A stretch of DNA of 64,000 bases from JBEEFP01 sp041166085 (lineage in GTDB: Bacteria; Actinomycetota; Acidimicrobiia; Acidimicrobiales; JAFATL01). Location of the stretch: positions 1-64,000 of the forward strand of contig JBEEFP010000074.1 in the NCBI GenBank assembly GCA_041166085.1. Direction: 5' to 3'. The notes beneath the pieces are model-generated. The model did no database searches. It worked only from the letters and a program-made list of their open reading frames with translations, and had not been told where the DNA came from. The position numbers and the translations under genes are program-made. Positions within the stretch are counted from its first letter, which is position 1, and every line of letters starts with the position of its first letter. Positions 14,988-24,382 of this stretch are shown piece after piece.

Positions 14988-17945
14988 ATGCGTCAGCTCC
15001 TGACTCTCCGTCGCCGCAGGGTGGTGCTCGGGTTGCTCGTGGCGGGAGCGGTCGCGGCCACGGCCGCAGGGCGGGCCGCGGAACGCGAAGGCGACTCTCC
15101 TGTCAGCGAGGCCGTGCACCTCGAGCAGGCGGGCGAGCTCATGCGCGTGTTCGGCACACTCGAGCAGCGCTTCGGCGAGGGGCAGGTCGGCGACTACCGC
15201 GCTGCCATCGCCCAGCGAGCCGCGCTGGCCCAGGTCGCGGCCCCAGGCGCGGCGGGGACGTGGTCGCCGGTCGGAACGGGTCCGCTCATCGCCGACGATC
15301 CCACCTATCCGACCGCGGGCGAGGGGTACAGCCGGCTGGCCGGTCGCATCAGTGACTTCGCGTACGACGCGGCGACCCACCGTCTCTTCGCCGCGGTCGC
15401 GAGCGGCGGGCTGTGGGCGTCGGACGACATGGGAGGCCACTGGCGTCCCATCGGCGACGGCCTTCCCACCCAGCAGGTCGGATCCGTCGGCTACTCGCCC
15501 GCCGGGGGAGGCACGCTCATCGCGCTCACGGGTGACAACGCGTTCGGCGGATACACCTACGGGGGCGCCGGCGTCTACCACTCCGAGGACGAAGGCGCGA
15601 CGTGGCACAAGGCAGCGGGTGTCCCCGACGGTGCCATGGGCTTCAAGGTGGCGGTCGACCCGACCGACCCGAGCGTGGTCTACGCGGCCACCGGCGTCGG
15701 CCTCTTCCGATCCACCGACACGGGCCGCAGCTTCGCCAATGTCGACCTGCCGACCGGTGCGTGCCACGGCAACTCCTTCGCGCCGGGCTGCTTCCTGGCC
15801 AACGTGGTGACTGACGTCGTGGTCCAGGCGCCTGACACGTTCGGTCACACGGGGGGCACCGTGCTCGCGGCAGTGGGGTGGCGGGCCGGCGCGTTCAAGA
15901 ACGCCGACGGTTCGGTCCAGGCTCCCGGCAACGGCCTCTACCGCTCGGACTCCGGTGTGCCCGGCAGCTTCGGCGCCCTGGACGTGGACGGCAACGGCTT
16001 CGCGCCCCAGGCCAACATCGGCCGCGTCGAACTGGGAGCGGCCGTCGGTCCCGACCAGGACCACGGCTACGTCTACGCCGAGGTGCAGGACGCCGTGCTG
16101 TTCACGACCGGAAAGATCGAGGGGCTCGACACACCGTCCGCGGATCCCTTCGGCATCGGCATCGATCCCACCAACACGACGACCTATCTCAACGGCGTCT
16201 ACGTCTCGGCCGACTTCGGGCAGACATGGACGCTGGTCGCCGACCACAAGCAGTTCGAGCTGCCGACCACGGGGTCGGTGCTGGCGCAGCTCAGCGCGCT
16301 CGGCTTCGGTCCCGGTATCCAGTCCTGGTACGACGAATGGATCAAGCCCGATCCCACGCGGCAGGACGCCAACGGCGTTCCCACCAGGTTGGTGCTCGGT
16401 CTCGAGGAGATCTACCAGAACCGGCTGACCGCGCTGCCGGTCAACGGCCTCACCGACTTCCAGGCCATCGGCCCCTACGACAACGGGGCCCACTGCCTGA
16501 TCATCGCCGCCCAGCCCGCGTGCGATGCGCAGCATCAGGTCGCGCCGGCCACCACCACGCATCCGGACCAGCACGCCGGGATCTGGATCCCCGACGGACA
16601 GGGAGGCGTGGCGTTGGTCGTCGGCAACGACGGCGGCGCCTACGTGCAGGCGGTCGGTGCAGGCCAGGAGCTGACGACGGCCGGCTTCGGCAAGGGCGCG
16701 CAGGAGGGTTTCCACACGTTGCTGCCCTACGGCGTCACCATGGCCAAGGACGGCACCATCTACGCGGGCCTGCAGGACAACGGGGAGATGAAGATCCCAG
16801 TCGACGGTTCCCAGCACATGGCCTACGGCGGGGACGGGGTGTTCACCGTCGTCGACCCCAACGACTCGAACGTCGTGTACGAGGAGACACCGGAGGCCGG
16901 CATCGCGGGCTCGACCGACGGCGGCATGAACTGGACGAGCATGGCGCCGTTCTTCGACAGCGCCAACTTCTACTCGCCCCTCGTCATGGATCCGTCGGAC
17001 GCGCGCCATCTCTTCACCGGTGGCAGCGAGATCGCCGAGACGACGTTCGGTCCCGACACCAACGCCGCCAGCGACGGTTCGAAGGACTGGGCCATCGTCT
17101 TCGACCTCGGGACGCAGCAGCATCCGGCCGATGTGAACGCGACGGCCGACGAGCCCGCCGACCCGAACAACATCGCGTCGGCCCAAGCCGTCCTCGGCGA
17201 CGCGGCCTACGCCGCGTTCTGCGGCGGGTGCGACCCCGTCCGCGACCATCACACCTTCGGCGCCGGCATTGCGACCAACGTCGGTGGCAGCAAGCCGCCG
17301 ATGCGCATGACCTCCGACGGCTGGCACATCGCCAAGGCGACCGGGCTGCCCAAGCGGCTCATCACGTCGGTCACCATCGATCCTCATGACACCCGGACCA
17401 TCTACGTGACGCTCGGCTCGTCGCACATCCGCCCGTACGCGCCTCCGGGCGCGGTCGGCCCGGATGGGCTCGATCCGACGGGCGGGCACGTCTACAAGTC
17501 GACCGACGCGGGCGAGACGTTCTTCGACATCTCCGGCGACCTGCCCGCCATCGGCGCCGGGTGGAGCGTCCTGCACGACCAGCTGGTGGTGGGCACCACG
17601 GTGGGCGTGTTCACCTCGGTCGAGCCGGCCGCCAGCGCGGCCCCCGGCCATCCTCTGCACTTCGCCGTGCTCGGTGACGGGCTCCCGGCCGTGCCGGTGT
17701 TCTCGATGCAGCTGTCGCCTTCTGACCCGAACGTGCTCGTGGTCGCGACGCTCGGGCGCGGCATCTACCGCTACGCCTTCTCGGCATCCGCGGCAGCGGC
17801 GCCACCACCCGCGCCCGTGGCGGGCGCCGGGACGCTCGCGGCCACGGGTCCACCGTCGGGGACAGCGGCCCTCGGTGCGTTGGTGTTCGCGTTGGCGCTT
17901 GCCGCGATCGCGTGCCGACGTCGGGTGTCCGCCCCGTCCCGGTAG
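14988..17945 (+). CDS. Cell-wall-anchored Asp-box beta-propeller protein (LAxTG)
   Basis: A 985-residue exported protein. The N-terminus RRRRVVLGLLVAGAVAATAAG is a signal sequence. The body contains Asp-box (BNR) motifs at about residues 198 (SEDEGATW), 241 (STDTGRSF), 406 (SADFGQTW), 641 (STDGGMNW) and 837 (STDAGETF), plus a weaker one near 144. This points to beta-propellers of the sialidase/Vps10 type. No catalytic set of a known hydrolase is evident. The C-terminus has LAATG at about 950-954, a hydrophobic helix and RRR, the layout of a class E sortase (LAxTG) substrate. The start was taken at ATG 14988 because the signal peptide begins there. Confidence 0.78.
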   Translation: MRQLLTLRRRRVVLGLLVAGAVAATAAGRAAEREGDSPVSEAVHLEQAGELMRVFGTLEQRFGEGQVGDYRAAIAQRAALAQVAAPGAAGTWSPVGTGPLIADDPTYPTAGEGYSRLAGRISDFAYDAATHRLFAAVASGGLWASDDMGGHWRPIGDGLPTQQVGSVGYSPAGGGTLIALTGDNAFGGYTYGGAGVYHSEDEGATWHKAAGVPDGAMGFKVAVDPTDPSVVYAATGVGLFRSTDTGRSFANVDLPTGACHGNSFAPGCFLANVVTDVVVQAPDTFGHTGGTVLAAVGWRAGAFKNADGSVQAPGNGLYRSDSGVPGSFGALDVDGNGFAPQANIGRVELGAAVGPDQDHGYVYAEVQDAVLFTTGKIEGLDTPSADPFGIGIDPTNTTTYLNGVYVSADFGQTWTLVADHKQFELPTTGSVLAQLSALGFGPGIQSWYDEWIKPDPTRQDANGVPTRLVLGLEEIYQNRLTALPVNGLTDFQAIGPYDNGAHCLIIAAQPACDAQHQVAPATTTHPDQHAGIWIPDGQGGVALVVGNDGGAYVQAVGAGQELTTAGFGKGAQEGFHTLLPYGVTMAKDGTIYAGLQDNGEMKIPVDGSQHMAYGGDGVFTVVDPNDSNVVYEETPEAGIAGSTDGGMNWTSMAPFFDSANFYSPLVMDPSDARHLFTGGSEIAETTFGPDTNAASDGSKDWAIVFDLGTQQHPADVNATADEPADPNNIASAQAVLGDAAYAAFCGGCDPVRDHHTFGAGIATNVGGSKPPMRMTSDGWHIAKATGLPKRLITSVTIDPHDTRTIYVTLGSSHIRPYAPPGAVGPDGLDPTGGHVYKSTDAGETFFDISGDLPAIGAGWSVLHDQLVVGTTVGVFTSVEPAASAAPGHPLHFAVLGDGLPAVPVFSMQLSPSDPNVLVVATLGRGIYRYAFSASAAAAPPPAPVAGAGTLAATGPPSGTAALGALVFALALAAIACRRRVSAPSR

Positions 17946-17948
17946 CCT
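17943..17948 (+). promoter_or_regulatory. -10 element overlapping the previous stop codon
   Basis: TAGCCT contains the TAG stop of the propeller gene (17943-17945) and is followed by 6 bases and the ATG at 17955. The next gene therefore seems to have its own leaderless promoter. Confidence 0.5.
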
Positions 17949-17954
17949 CACCCG

Positions 17955-18683
17955 ATGCGGCGGATCCTGGCGGGGATGTGTGTGTCGACGGTCGCGTTGC
18001 TCTGCTCTGCAGCGGGGGGTGGTGCGGCGTGGGCAGGGACGGGCACCGGTTACGACGTCTCGTTCCCGCAGTGCGGCGGTGCCTACCCGGCCAAGCCCGC
18101 CTTCGGCATCGTCGGCGTCGGCGGTGGCAAGGCCTTCACCCACAACTCGTGCCTCGCCTCGGAGTATGCGTGGGCCGCCGGCGCGACCAAGCCCGCCGCG
18201 TTCTACATGAACACCGGCAACCCGGGCACCCTCAGCACCAGGTGGACGCTGCCCGGGCCGAGCGCCTGTTCGGGCAGCTCCAGCGACAGCGGGTGCGCCT
18301 ACAACTACGGGTGGAACAACGCAGCAGACGCGCTCACCTACGCGAGTCAGCAGACCTCGAGCGCGACCGCCGCCGCGCGGGCGTGGTGGCTCGACGTGGA
18401 GACGGCCAACAGCTGGTCGACGAACACCGGTCTGAACGTCACGACGTTGCAGGGCAGCGTCGACTACCTCCGTGCGCAGGGCGTGACGGTGGTCGGCATG
18501 TACTCGACCACTGCGATGTGGAAGCAGATCACGGGTGGCGCGGCCATGCCCGTTCCGGCCTGGGTCGCGGGCGCCAGCACGAAGGCGCAGGCGAAGTCCT
18601 TCTGCGGCAAGGGGTTCACCGGCGGCGGTGTGCGCCTCGTGCAGTTCCCGTCGGGTGGCTTCGACGGTGACGTCGCCTGCTGA
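17955..18683 (+). CDS. Secreted glycoside-hydrolase-like TIM-barrel protein
   Basis: A 242-residue exported protein with a signal peptide (residues 1-27, ending GGAAWA). The mature part starts GTGYDVSFPQCGG and has WWLDVETANSW near the middle and VVGMYSTTAMWKQI later, with paired cysteines. The order resembles the glycoside-hydrolase-25-like/DUF1906 barrels found in secreted actinobacterial proteins, where the Asp-Val-Glu strand is near the active site. Activity on peptidoglycan is possible but not shown by motif alone. It lies 9 bases after the propeller gene. Confidence 0.65.
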   Translation: MRRILAGMCVSTVALLCSAAGGGAAWAGTGTGYDVSFPQCGGAYPAKPAFGIVGVGGGKAFTHNSCLASEYAWAAGATKPAAFYMNTGNPGTLSTRWTLPGPSACSGSSSDSGCAYNYGWNNAADALTYASQQTSSATAAARAWWLDVETANSWSTNTGLNVTTLQGSVDYLRAQGVTVVGMYSTTAMWKQITGGAAMPVPAWVAGASTKAQAKSFCGKGFTGGGVRLVQFPSGGFDGDVAC

Positions 18684-18710
18684 GTCGACCCAGCAGAGGT
18701 GTGGCTGCGG

Positions 18711-19877
18711 TCACCGTTCGAAGACCGTCACGACCTCGACGTGAACGGTGTGCGGGAACAGATCCACGGGCGTGATCGACGACGGTCGGTAGCCCGCCAT
18801 CCGCAACAGGCCAGTGTCACGGCCGAGGGCGGCGGCGTCACAGCTGATGAGCACCAGGGTGTCCGCCCCGGTGGCCGCGACGACATCGACGCCGGCAGCT
18901 GCCAGCCCCTTCCGGCTGGGGTCGGCGACCACCAACGCCGCCGCATGCGGCTGCCACTGCAGCACGTCCGCACCGACGACGTCGACCGCGTCCGCCGCGA
19001 GGTTCACGCGGGCGTCCGCGACGGCTGAGTCCGACCCTTCCACGGCGGTGACGGACCAACCTGCATCCGCCAGCACACCGGCGAACAGACCGACACCGCT
19101 GTAGAGGTCGACGGCCCGCGACGGCGTCGCCGCGGTGGCGGCCGCCCCCGCCACCAGGTCGGCGAGCGCGTCGGCGCCATCCGGTCTGGCCTGGAAGAAC
19201 GACGAGGCCGACACACGCCACCGCCGTCCCGCCACCATCTCGTGGAAGGTGTCGCGACGGACGTCCTCCGGCACCTCGATGTCGACGTTCGAGGGGGTGG
19301 GCGCGGCCAGGCGCTCGCCGGTGCGAGCCCCACAGCGCAGCGTCACCTCGGCCGCGGCGCCGTAGCGGCCGTCCACCATGAGCTCCTCGATGCGCGGGTG
19401 GGCAACGAGACAGCTGTCGATGGCGACGACCTCGTGCGAGCGGGATCGGCGGTATCCGGCCCGGCCCCCGACGACGGCAGCTCGCACGGTCGTGCGGTAA
19501 CCGTCGGCGGGCAGCTCCACCGTCGGTTCGAGAACGATGCCCTCGATGTGACCCAGACGGCGGAGGGCGTCGAGCACGATGCTGCGTTTCAGCTCGCGTT
19601 GCCCGTCGAGACTCACGTGCTGCCACTGGCACCCCCCGCAGCCCCGGGCCACATGGGGACATGGCGGGGCCATGCGTTCGGGTGCGGCCTCGAGCACGTC
19701 GAGGACGTGACCGTGCGCGTAGTCCCGTCGCTGCAGGTCCAGCTCGACTCGCACCCGCTCGCCTGGGAGCGCGCCGGTGACGAACACCACTCGGCCGTCG
19801 TCATCCCGCGCGATGGCGTCGCCGCCCGCCGCCATGGCGGTCGGAGCCAGCTCGAGGATGGGCGGTGGACGGGTCAC
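18711..19877 (-). CDS. 23S rRNA/tRNA m5U-type methyltransferase (TrmA/RlmD family)
   Basis: SAM-dependent RNA uracil-5 methyltransferase of 388 residues. An N-terminal TRAM-like beta domain (about 5-55) precedes an iron-sulfur cluster motif with Cys residues in CPHVARGCGGC and a later Cys in AIDSCLVAHPR. The methyltransferase core shows DLYSGVGLFAGVLA. The catalytic Cys lies in LVLISCDAAALGRD, and FPHTVHVEVVTVFER is the typical C-terminal end. The GTG at 19877 was chosen because the fold begins there and the amidase starts 18 bases further out on the other strand. Which uracil is modified cannot be decided. Confidence 0.85.
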   Translation of the reverse strand: MTRPPPILELAPTAMAAGGDAIARDDDGRVVFVTGALPGERVRVELDLQRRDYAHGHVLDVLEAAPERMAPPCPHVARGCGGCQWQHVSLDGQRELKRSIVLDALRRLGHIEGIVLEPTVELPADGYRTTVRAAVVGGRAGYRRSRSHEVVAIDSCLVAHPRIEELMVDGRYGAAAEVTLRCGARTGERLAAPTPSNVDIEVPEDVRRDTFHEMVAGRRWRVSASSFFQARPDGADALADLVAGAAATAATPSRAVDLYSGVGLFAGVLADAGWSVTAVEGSDSAVADARVNLAADAVDVVGADVLQWQPHAAALVVADPSRKGLAAAGVDVVAATGADTLVLISCDAAALGRDTGLLRMAGYRPSSITPVDLFPHTVHVEVVTVFER

Positions 19878-19895
19878 GGGTGCCAGGATCGCGCC

Positions 19896-21425
19896 ATGAC
19901 CGATGCCCCGTGGAGTGGTGACGCCTGTTCCCTCGTGGACGCCTTCCGATCCGGCGAGCGATCGCCTGTCGAGGAGCTCGAGGCCACGCTTGCCGCAGTC
20001 GAGGCGTCCGACCTCAATTGCTTCACCTACCTCGACACGGAGCGGGCACGGGAGACGGCGGCGAGGGCCGACGTGTCCATGCCCTTCGGCGGGGTGCCGA
20101 CCGCCGTGAAGGAGCTCGAACCGGTAGCGGGCTGGCCGTTCACCGAGGCGTCCCTCGTCTTCAAGGGACGGGTGGCCGACCGCACCTCGCATCACATCGC
20201 CCGCCTCTTCGAGCGGGGCGGCGTGGTGCCGGCGGGCCAGACCACGGCCAGCGAGTTCGGCGGCCTGAACGTGAGCGTGTCGAAGATCAACGGCGTGACC
20301 CACAACCCCTGGCGTCACGGCCGCACCGTGGGCGGGTCCTCGAGTGGATCGGCGGCCGCGGTCGCCGGCGGCCTCGTGACCCTTGCGACGGGCGGGGACG
20401 GCGGTGGCTCCATCCGCATCCCTGCCGGTTACACGGGCCTGCTCGGCATGAAGGGCACCTTCGGGCGCATCACGCGGGGACCACACGCCTACATGCGACC
20501 CCACACCGTGGTGGTCGGCAACCTGTCCCGTTCGGTGCGCGACGCGGCGCGCTACTACGACGTCTGCGCCGGAGTGGATCCCTACGACCCCACGAGCCTG
20601 CCGTCATCCGGCGGATGGGAGGCGGGCCTCGGCACCCAGGACCTGCGTGGGAAGCGGGTGGCGGTCGTGCCCGACCTCGGTGGCGTGACGCTCGAGCCGG
20701 GTGTCGAGGACCGCATCAGGGCCGAGGCCAAGGCACTGATCGCGGACACCGGGATGGTGGAGGTCGACCTGCGGGTGGAGCCGCCCAACCTGGCCGCGCA
20801 GTGGATGATGGGCAACCTGGCGACGCTGCTCGCCGACCTTGGCGACGTGTGGCCGCGTCGAGGGGGCGACCTCACCGACGAAGTGGCGGTCGGGCTGCGA
20901 CTGAGCCGCTCGCTCTACAACCTCGACACCGCGGCGGCGGCCGAGGCCCTGCGCATCCAGGCCAACGAGGTGATGGCCGCCGCTTTCGAACAGGTGGACT
21001 TCATCATCGCTGCCACCAATCCGGGCCCCGCGTTCGCGGCCGACGCGGTGACGAGTAGCAGCGAGGACAGCTTCCTCGACTGGGCCAAGTCGAGCGATGT
21101 TGCCCGCTACGCTTTCCAGGGCGTGATGCTCGGTGTGCGACTGGCGACGACCATCTTCCCCAAGCTGCCGGCGGGCCTGCTCGACCAGGCCAGCCGACGC
21201 TTCCCGGACCTGGTGAACATGGGCGCGCTCACCATCATCTCCAACATCTACGGCAACCCGGCCGTGTCCATCCCCGCCGGCACGGTGGACGGCTTGCCAG
21301 TCGGCATGCAGGTGCTCACCCGCCACCACGCGGACGCGCTGCTGTTCGACGTCGCCCACGCCGTGGAGCGCGAGCGGCCGTGGCCGATGGTGGCCCCCGG
21401 CGCGTTGACTCCGGCGTCCACCTGA
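19896..21425 (+). CDS. Amidase (amidase-signature family)
   Basis: Hydrolase of 509 residues with the amidase-signature Ser-cisSer-Lys triad. The Lys is in GVPTAVKELEPV, the cis-Ser in HGRTVGGSSSGSAAAVA and the nucleophile Ser in GGDGGGSIRIPAGYTG. It would hydrolyse carboxamides; the specific substrate is unknown. It lacks signal peptide and membrane segments. It begins 18 bases from the divergent methyltransferase gene and ends 16 bases from the convergent ABC operon. Confidence 0.9.
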   Translation: MTDAPWSGDACSLVDAFRSGERSPVEELEATLAAVEASDLNCFTYLDTERARETAARADVSMPFGGVPTAVKELEPVAGWPFTEASLVFKGRVADRTSHHIARLFERGGVVPAGQTTASEFGGLNVSVSKINGVTHNPWRHGRTVGGSSSGSAAAVAGGLVTLATGGDGGGSIRIPAGYTGLLGMKGTFGRITRGPHAYMRPHTVVVGNLSRSVRDAARYYDVCAGVDPYDPTSLPSSGGWEAGLGTQDLRGKRVAVVPDLGGVTLEPGVEDRIRAEAKALIADTGMVEVDLRVEPPNLAAQWMMGNLATLLADLGDVWPRRGGDLTDEVAVGLRLSRSLYNLDTAAAAEALRIQANEVMAAAFEQVDFIIAATNPGPAFAADAVTSSSEDSFLDWAKSSDVARYAFQGVMLGVRLATTIFPKLPAGLLDQASRRFPDLVNMGALTIISNIYGNPAVSIPAGTVDGLPVGMQVLTRHHADALLFDVAHAVERERPWPMVAPGALTPAST

Positions 21426-21441
21426 CCGCGCTCGGAAGGGC

Positions 21442-22620
21442 CTACGCCCCGACCCGCTCCAGGCCGGCGGTGAGGCTCTCGCCCGTATGCGGGTCGAAGA
21501 GGTGCATGCGAGTGGCGTCGAGCCACAGCTCCGCCTCTTCGCCCGCCTTGATGCGGCTCGACGTGTCGAGGTTCACGATGAGCTGGGTGCGGATGGTCTC
21601 GCTGTCCAGCTCACGAGCGAGCTCGGCGAGCTGCTCACGCACGTTCGGCGGCGCTTCATATGGCACGTAGGCGTACTGCTCGTTGCCCAGCCACTCGGTG
21701 ACGTCGACCATTGCCCGGAAGGTGGTGCCTCGCGCCTTGGCCGCGTCGTCGACGAGCGACGCGTCGTCGAAGTTCTCGGGACGCACGCCGGCCAGCAGCA
21801 CGTCCTTGCCTCGGACCGACTCGGCCATCACGTCGGGCAGTGGGACGGTCGCGAACGGCAGCTCGACGGTTGCGCCGTTGACCCGAGCGGGCAGCAGGTT
21901 CATCGGTGGCGATCCGATGAACCCCGCGACGAATGTGTTGACGGGGCGGTCGTAGAGCGTTCGGGGGGTGGCGACCTGCTGGAGGATGCCCTTGCGCAGC
22001 ACCGCCACCCGGTCGCCGAGGGTCAAGGCCTCCGTCTGGTCGTGGGTGACGTACACGGTTGTGATGCCGAGGCGACGCTGCATGCGAGCGATCTCGGCGC
22101 GGGTCTGGCCTCGCAGCTTGGCGTCGAGGTTCGAGAGTGGCTCGTCGAAGAGGAAGGCCCGCGCGTCGCGGACGATGGCTCGGCCCATGGCCACCCGCTG
22201 GCGTTGGCCTCCGGAGAGCTGACTGGGCTTGCGGTCGAGGTGCTCGGTGAGCTCGAGGGTGGCGGCCGCCTCGCGCACCTTCGTCTTGATCTCGTCGTCT
22301 GGCAGCTTGGCCAGCCGGAGCGGGAAGGCGATGTTCTCGAACACGGTGAGGTGCGGGTAGAGGGCGTAGTTCTGGAACACCATCGAGAGGTTGCGCTCCC
22401 GGGGCGCCTGCTCGTTGACCCGCTCACCGTCGATGCGGATCTCGCCGTCGGTGATGTCCTCCAGGCCAACGATCATCCGCAGGAGGGTCGATTTCCCGCA
22501 GCCGGACGGACCCACCAGGATCATGAACTCGCCGTCCTCGATCTGGAGCGAGACGTCGTTCACCGCCGGGTAGCCGTCGCCGTAGCGCTTGACCGCGTGG
22601 TCGATGTCGATAGGGGCCAT
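21442..22620 (-). CDS. Sugar ABC transporter ATPase (MsmX/UgpC/SugC type)
   Basis: ATP-binding subunit of 392 residues. The Walker A motif is GPSGCGKST, the signature LSGGQRQRVAMGRA and the Walker B region FLFDEPLSNLDAKL, with VYVTHDQTEALTLGD as the H-loop. A C-terminal TOBE/regulatory region carries LAGVRPENFDD. It is the last gene of the operon DUF4032, binding protein, two permeases, ATPase. The binding protein, permease, permease, ATPase order equals that of mycobacterial lpqY-sugA-sugB-sugC. Eight bases separate it from the upstream permease. Confidence 0.92.
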   Translation of the reverse strand: MAPIDIDHAVKRYGDGYPAVNDVSLQIEDGEFMILVGPSGCGKSTLLRMIVGLEDITDGEIRIDGERVNEQAPRERNLSMVFQNYALYPHLTVFENIAFPLRLAKLPDDEIKTKVREAAATLELTEHLDRKPSQLSGGQRQRVAMGRAIVRDARAFLFDEPLSNLDAKLRGQTRAEIARMQRRLGITTVYVTHDQTEALTLGDRVAVLRKGILQQVATPRTLYDRPVNTFVAGFIGSPPMNLLPARVNGATVELPFATVPLPDVMAESVRGKDVLLAGVRPENFDDASLVDDAAKARGTTFRAMVDVTEWLGNEQYAYVPYEAPPNVREQLAELARELDSETIRTQLIVNLDTSSRIKAGEEAELWLDATRMHLFDPHTGESLTAGLERVGA

Positions 22621-22628
22621 GGCCTGGG

Positions 22629-23450
22629 TCAGCCTTTCACTGCGCCGGACGTGAGCCCGGCAACGATGCGCTTTTGGAAGAGCAGGACGAGGAGGATGAC
22701 GGGGATGGTGACGACGACGGATGCGGCGGCGATCTGCGTCACCGGCGTCTCGAACTGCGAGGACCCGCTGAAGAAGGCGAGGGCGGCCGGCACCGGCCGT
22801 GCCCGGCTGGTCGACGTCAGCGAGATGCCGAACACGAAGTCGTTCCACGCGAAGAAGAACGTGAGGATGGCGGCGGTGAAGACCCCTGGTGCCGCGAGGG
22901 GCACGATGACCTTGCGGAACGCCTGCCAGGGCGTGGCCCCGTCGACCTGGGCGGCCTGCTCCATCTCCCAGGGGATCTCGCGGAAGAAGGCGGAGAGTGT
23001 CCAGATCGACAACGGCAGGGTGAAGGACATGTACGGGATGATCAGCCCCAGCCACGTGTCGTACAGGCCGATCGAGCGCCAGATGTCGAACAAGGGCCCG
23101 ACGAGTGAGACGGCGGGGAACACGGCGATGGCCAGCGCCATGGACAGGATCACCCGCTTGCCCCGGAAGTCGAGACGGGCGATGGCGTAAGCGGCCAGCG
23201 TGGCCAGGATGACCGACAGGAAGGTGGCGATCAGCGAGATCCCGATCGAGTTTCGCAGTGAACTGGTGAACAGGTCGGTGCTGAAGACCGAGCGGTAGTT
23301 CTTCAGCGTCCACGTCGAGGGCAGGAACTTGTTGCTGGCGATGTCGTCGCCCTGCTTGAAGGAGAGGGACACGATCCAGGCCACGGGAAGCATCGTGTAG
23401 AAGACGATGCACGCGGCCGCCACGATCCATCCGATCCTGCGCCGACCCAT
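22629..23450 (-). CDS. Sugar ABC transporter permease (MalG/SugB type)
   Basis: Inner-membrane permease of 273 residues with about six helices. The cytoplasmic EAA loop reads MEQAAQVDGATPWQAFRKVIVPLAAPG. The ATG overlaps the stop of the preceding permease (ATGA), so the two are translationally coupled. Together with the MalF-like partner it should form the channel of a sugar importer. Confidence 0.92.
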   Translation of the reverse strand: MGRRRIGWIVAAACIVFYTMLPVAWIVSLSFKQGDDIASNKFLPSTWTLKNYRSVFSTDLFTSSLRNSIGISLIATFLSVILATLAAYAIARLDFRGKRVILSMALAIAVFPAVSLVGPLFDIWRSIGLYDTWLGLIIPYMSFTLPLSIWTLSAFFREIPWEMEQAAQVDGATPWQAFRKVIVPLAAPGVFTAAILTFFFAWNDFVFGISLTSTSRARPVPAALAFFSGSSQFETPVTQIAAASVVVTIPVILLVLLFQKRIVAGLTSGAVKG

Positions 23451-24382
23451 CACTCGCCCCGCATTCGGCCGAGGTCGACCTTGAAGCCGCGAATGAAGAC
23501 GGCCGCGATGAGCACCACCGAGATGAACAGCAGCACCGAAACCGCTGAACCGAGCCCCAATGCGGTGCGGCTGATCATCTGTCGGTAGGCGAGGAACGAC
23601 ACCGTCTCCGTCTTGTTGGCTCCCGCGGTCATCACGAAGACGTTGTCGAAGATGCGATATGCGTCGAGGGTCCGGAAGAGGAGGGCCACCATGATGGCCC
23701 CCTTCATGTTGGGCAGCGTCACCTTCACCAGCCGCTGCCACCACGACGCGCCGTCCACCTTGGCCGCTTCCTGCAGCTCCTCGGGAACCTGCGCCAGGCC
23801 GGCCAGGAGGAGCAGCGCCATGAACGGTGTCGTCTTCCAGATCTCCGACATGCAGATGACGAAGATCGCCGACCAGCGCTGACCGAACCAGTTCAGCGTC
23901 CCCAGGCCGAACCACTTGTTGACGAATCCCGAGTCGAGGGCGAACGCGTACCGCCACGCGAAGGCGGAGACGACGGTGATGATGCCGTACGGGATGAGGA
24001 TGGACGTGCGGATCAGGCGCCGGCCCAGGATGATGCGGTGCATGACCATGGCGAAGGCCAGGCCGATCACCAGCTCGATGGCGACGGTGACGATGGTGAT
24101 CACCACTGTGGTGAAGACGTCCTGCCACCACAGCCCGTCGCTGAGCACCACCCCGTAGTTCCGGAGCCCCACGAACTCCCGTCCGCCCGGGTCGGTGAGC
24201 CGATAGCTGAACAACGACAGGTAGACGGCATTGAGCATCGGATAGGCCGTCACCGCCAGCATGACCACGAAGGCGGGGCCGGCCAGGCGCCAGCCCAACC
24301 GCTCCTCCGACCGTGTGCGGTCGCTGATGACCGGTCGGCCGGATGCGGCCGCGGCGGCCGGTGGCGTGGCCGCGACCGTCAC
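23450..24382 (-). CDS. Sugar ABC transporter permease (MalF/SugA type)
   Basis: Permease of 310 residues with an Ala-rich N-terminal tail, about six helices and the EAA loop LQEAAKVDGASWWQRLVKVTLP. The GTG start overlaps the stop of the binding-protein gene by 4 bases (GTGA) and its stop overlaps the next permease. This fits a heterodimeric importer core. Confidence 0.92.
   Translation of the reverse strand: MTVAATPPAAAAASGRPVISDRTRSEERLGWRLAGPAFVVMLAVTAYPMLNAVYLSLFSYRLTDPGGREFVGLRNYGVVLSDGLWWQDVFTTVVITIVTVAIELVIGLAFAMVMHRIILGRRLIRTSILIPYGIITVVSAFAWRYAFALDSGFVNKWFGLGTLNWFGQRWSAIFVICMSEIWKTTPFMALLLLAGLAQVPEELQEAAKVDGASWWQRLVKVTLPNMKGAIMVALLFRTLDAYRIFDNVFVMTAGANKTETVSFLAYRQMISRTALGLGSAVSVLLFISVVLIAAVFIRGFKVDLGRMRGE

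Noticed and set aside
14910..18143. Very long open frame (over 1,000 codons) on the minus strand
   Set aside because: It is antisense to the propeller and barrel genes, has low-complexity Arg/Gly/Val-rich translation and no domain; a by-product of high GC. Similar antisense frames lie over typA and the transporter genes.
19878..19895. Back-to-back leaderless promoters for the methyltransferase and amidase
   Set aside because: The 18-base gap has only CAGGAT-like hexamers without the TA of the other sites, so I could not support promoters there.
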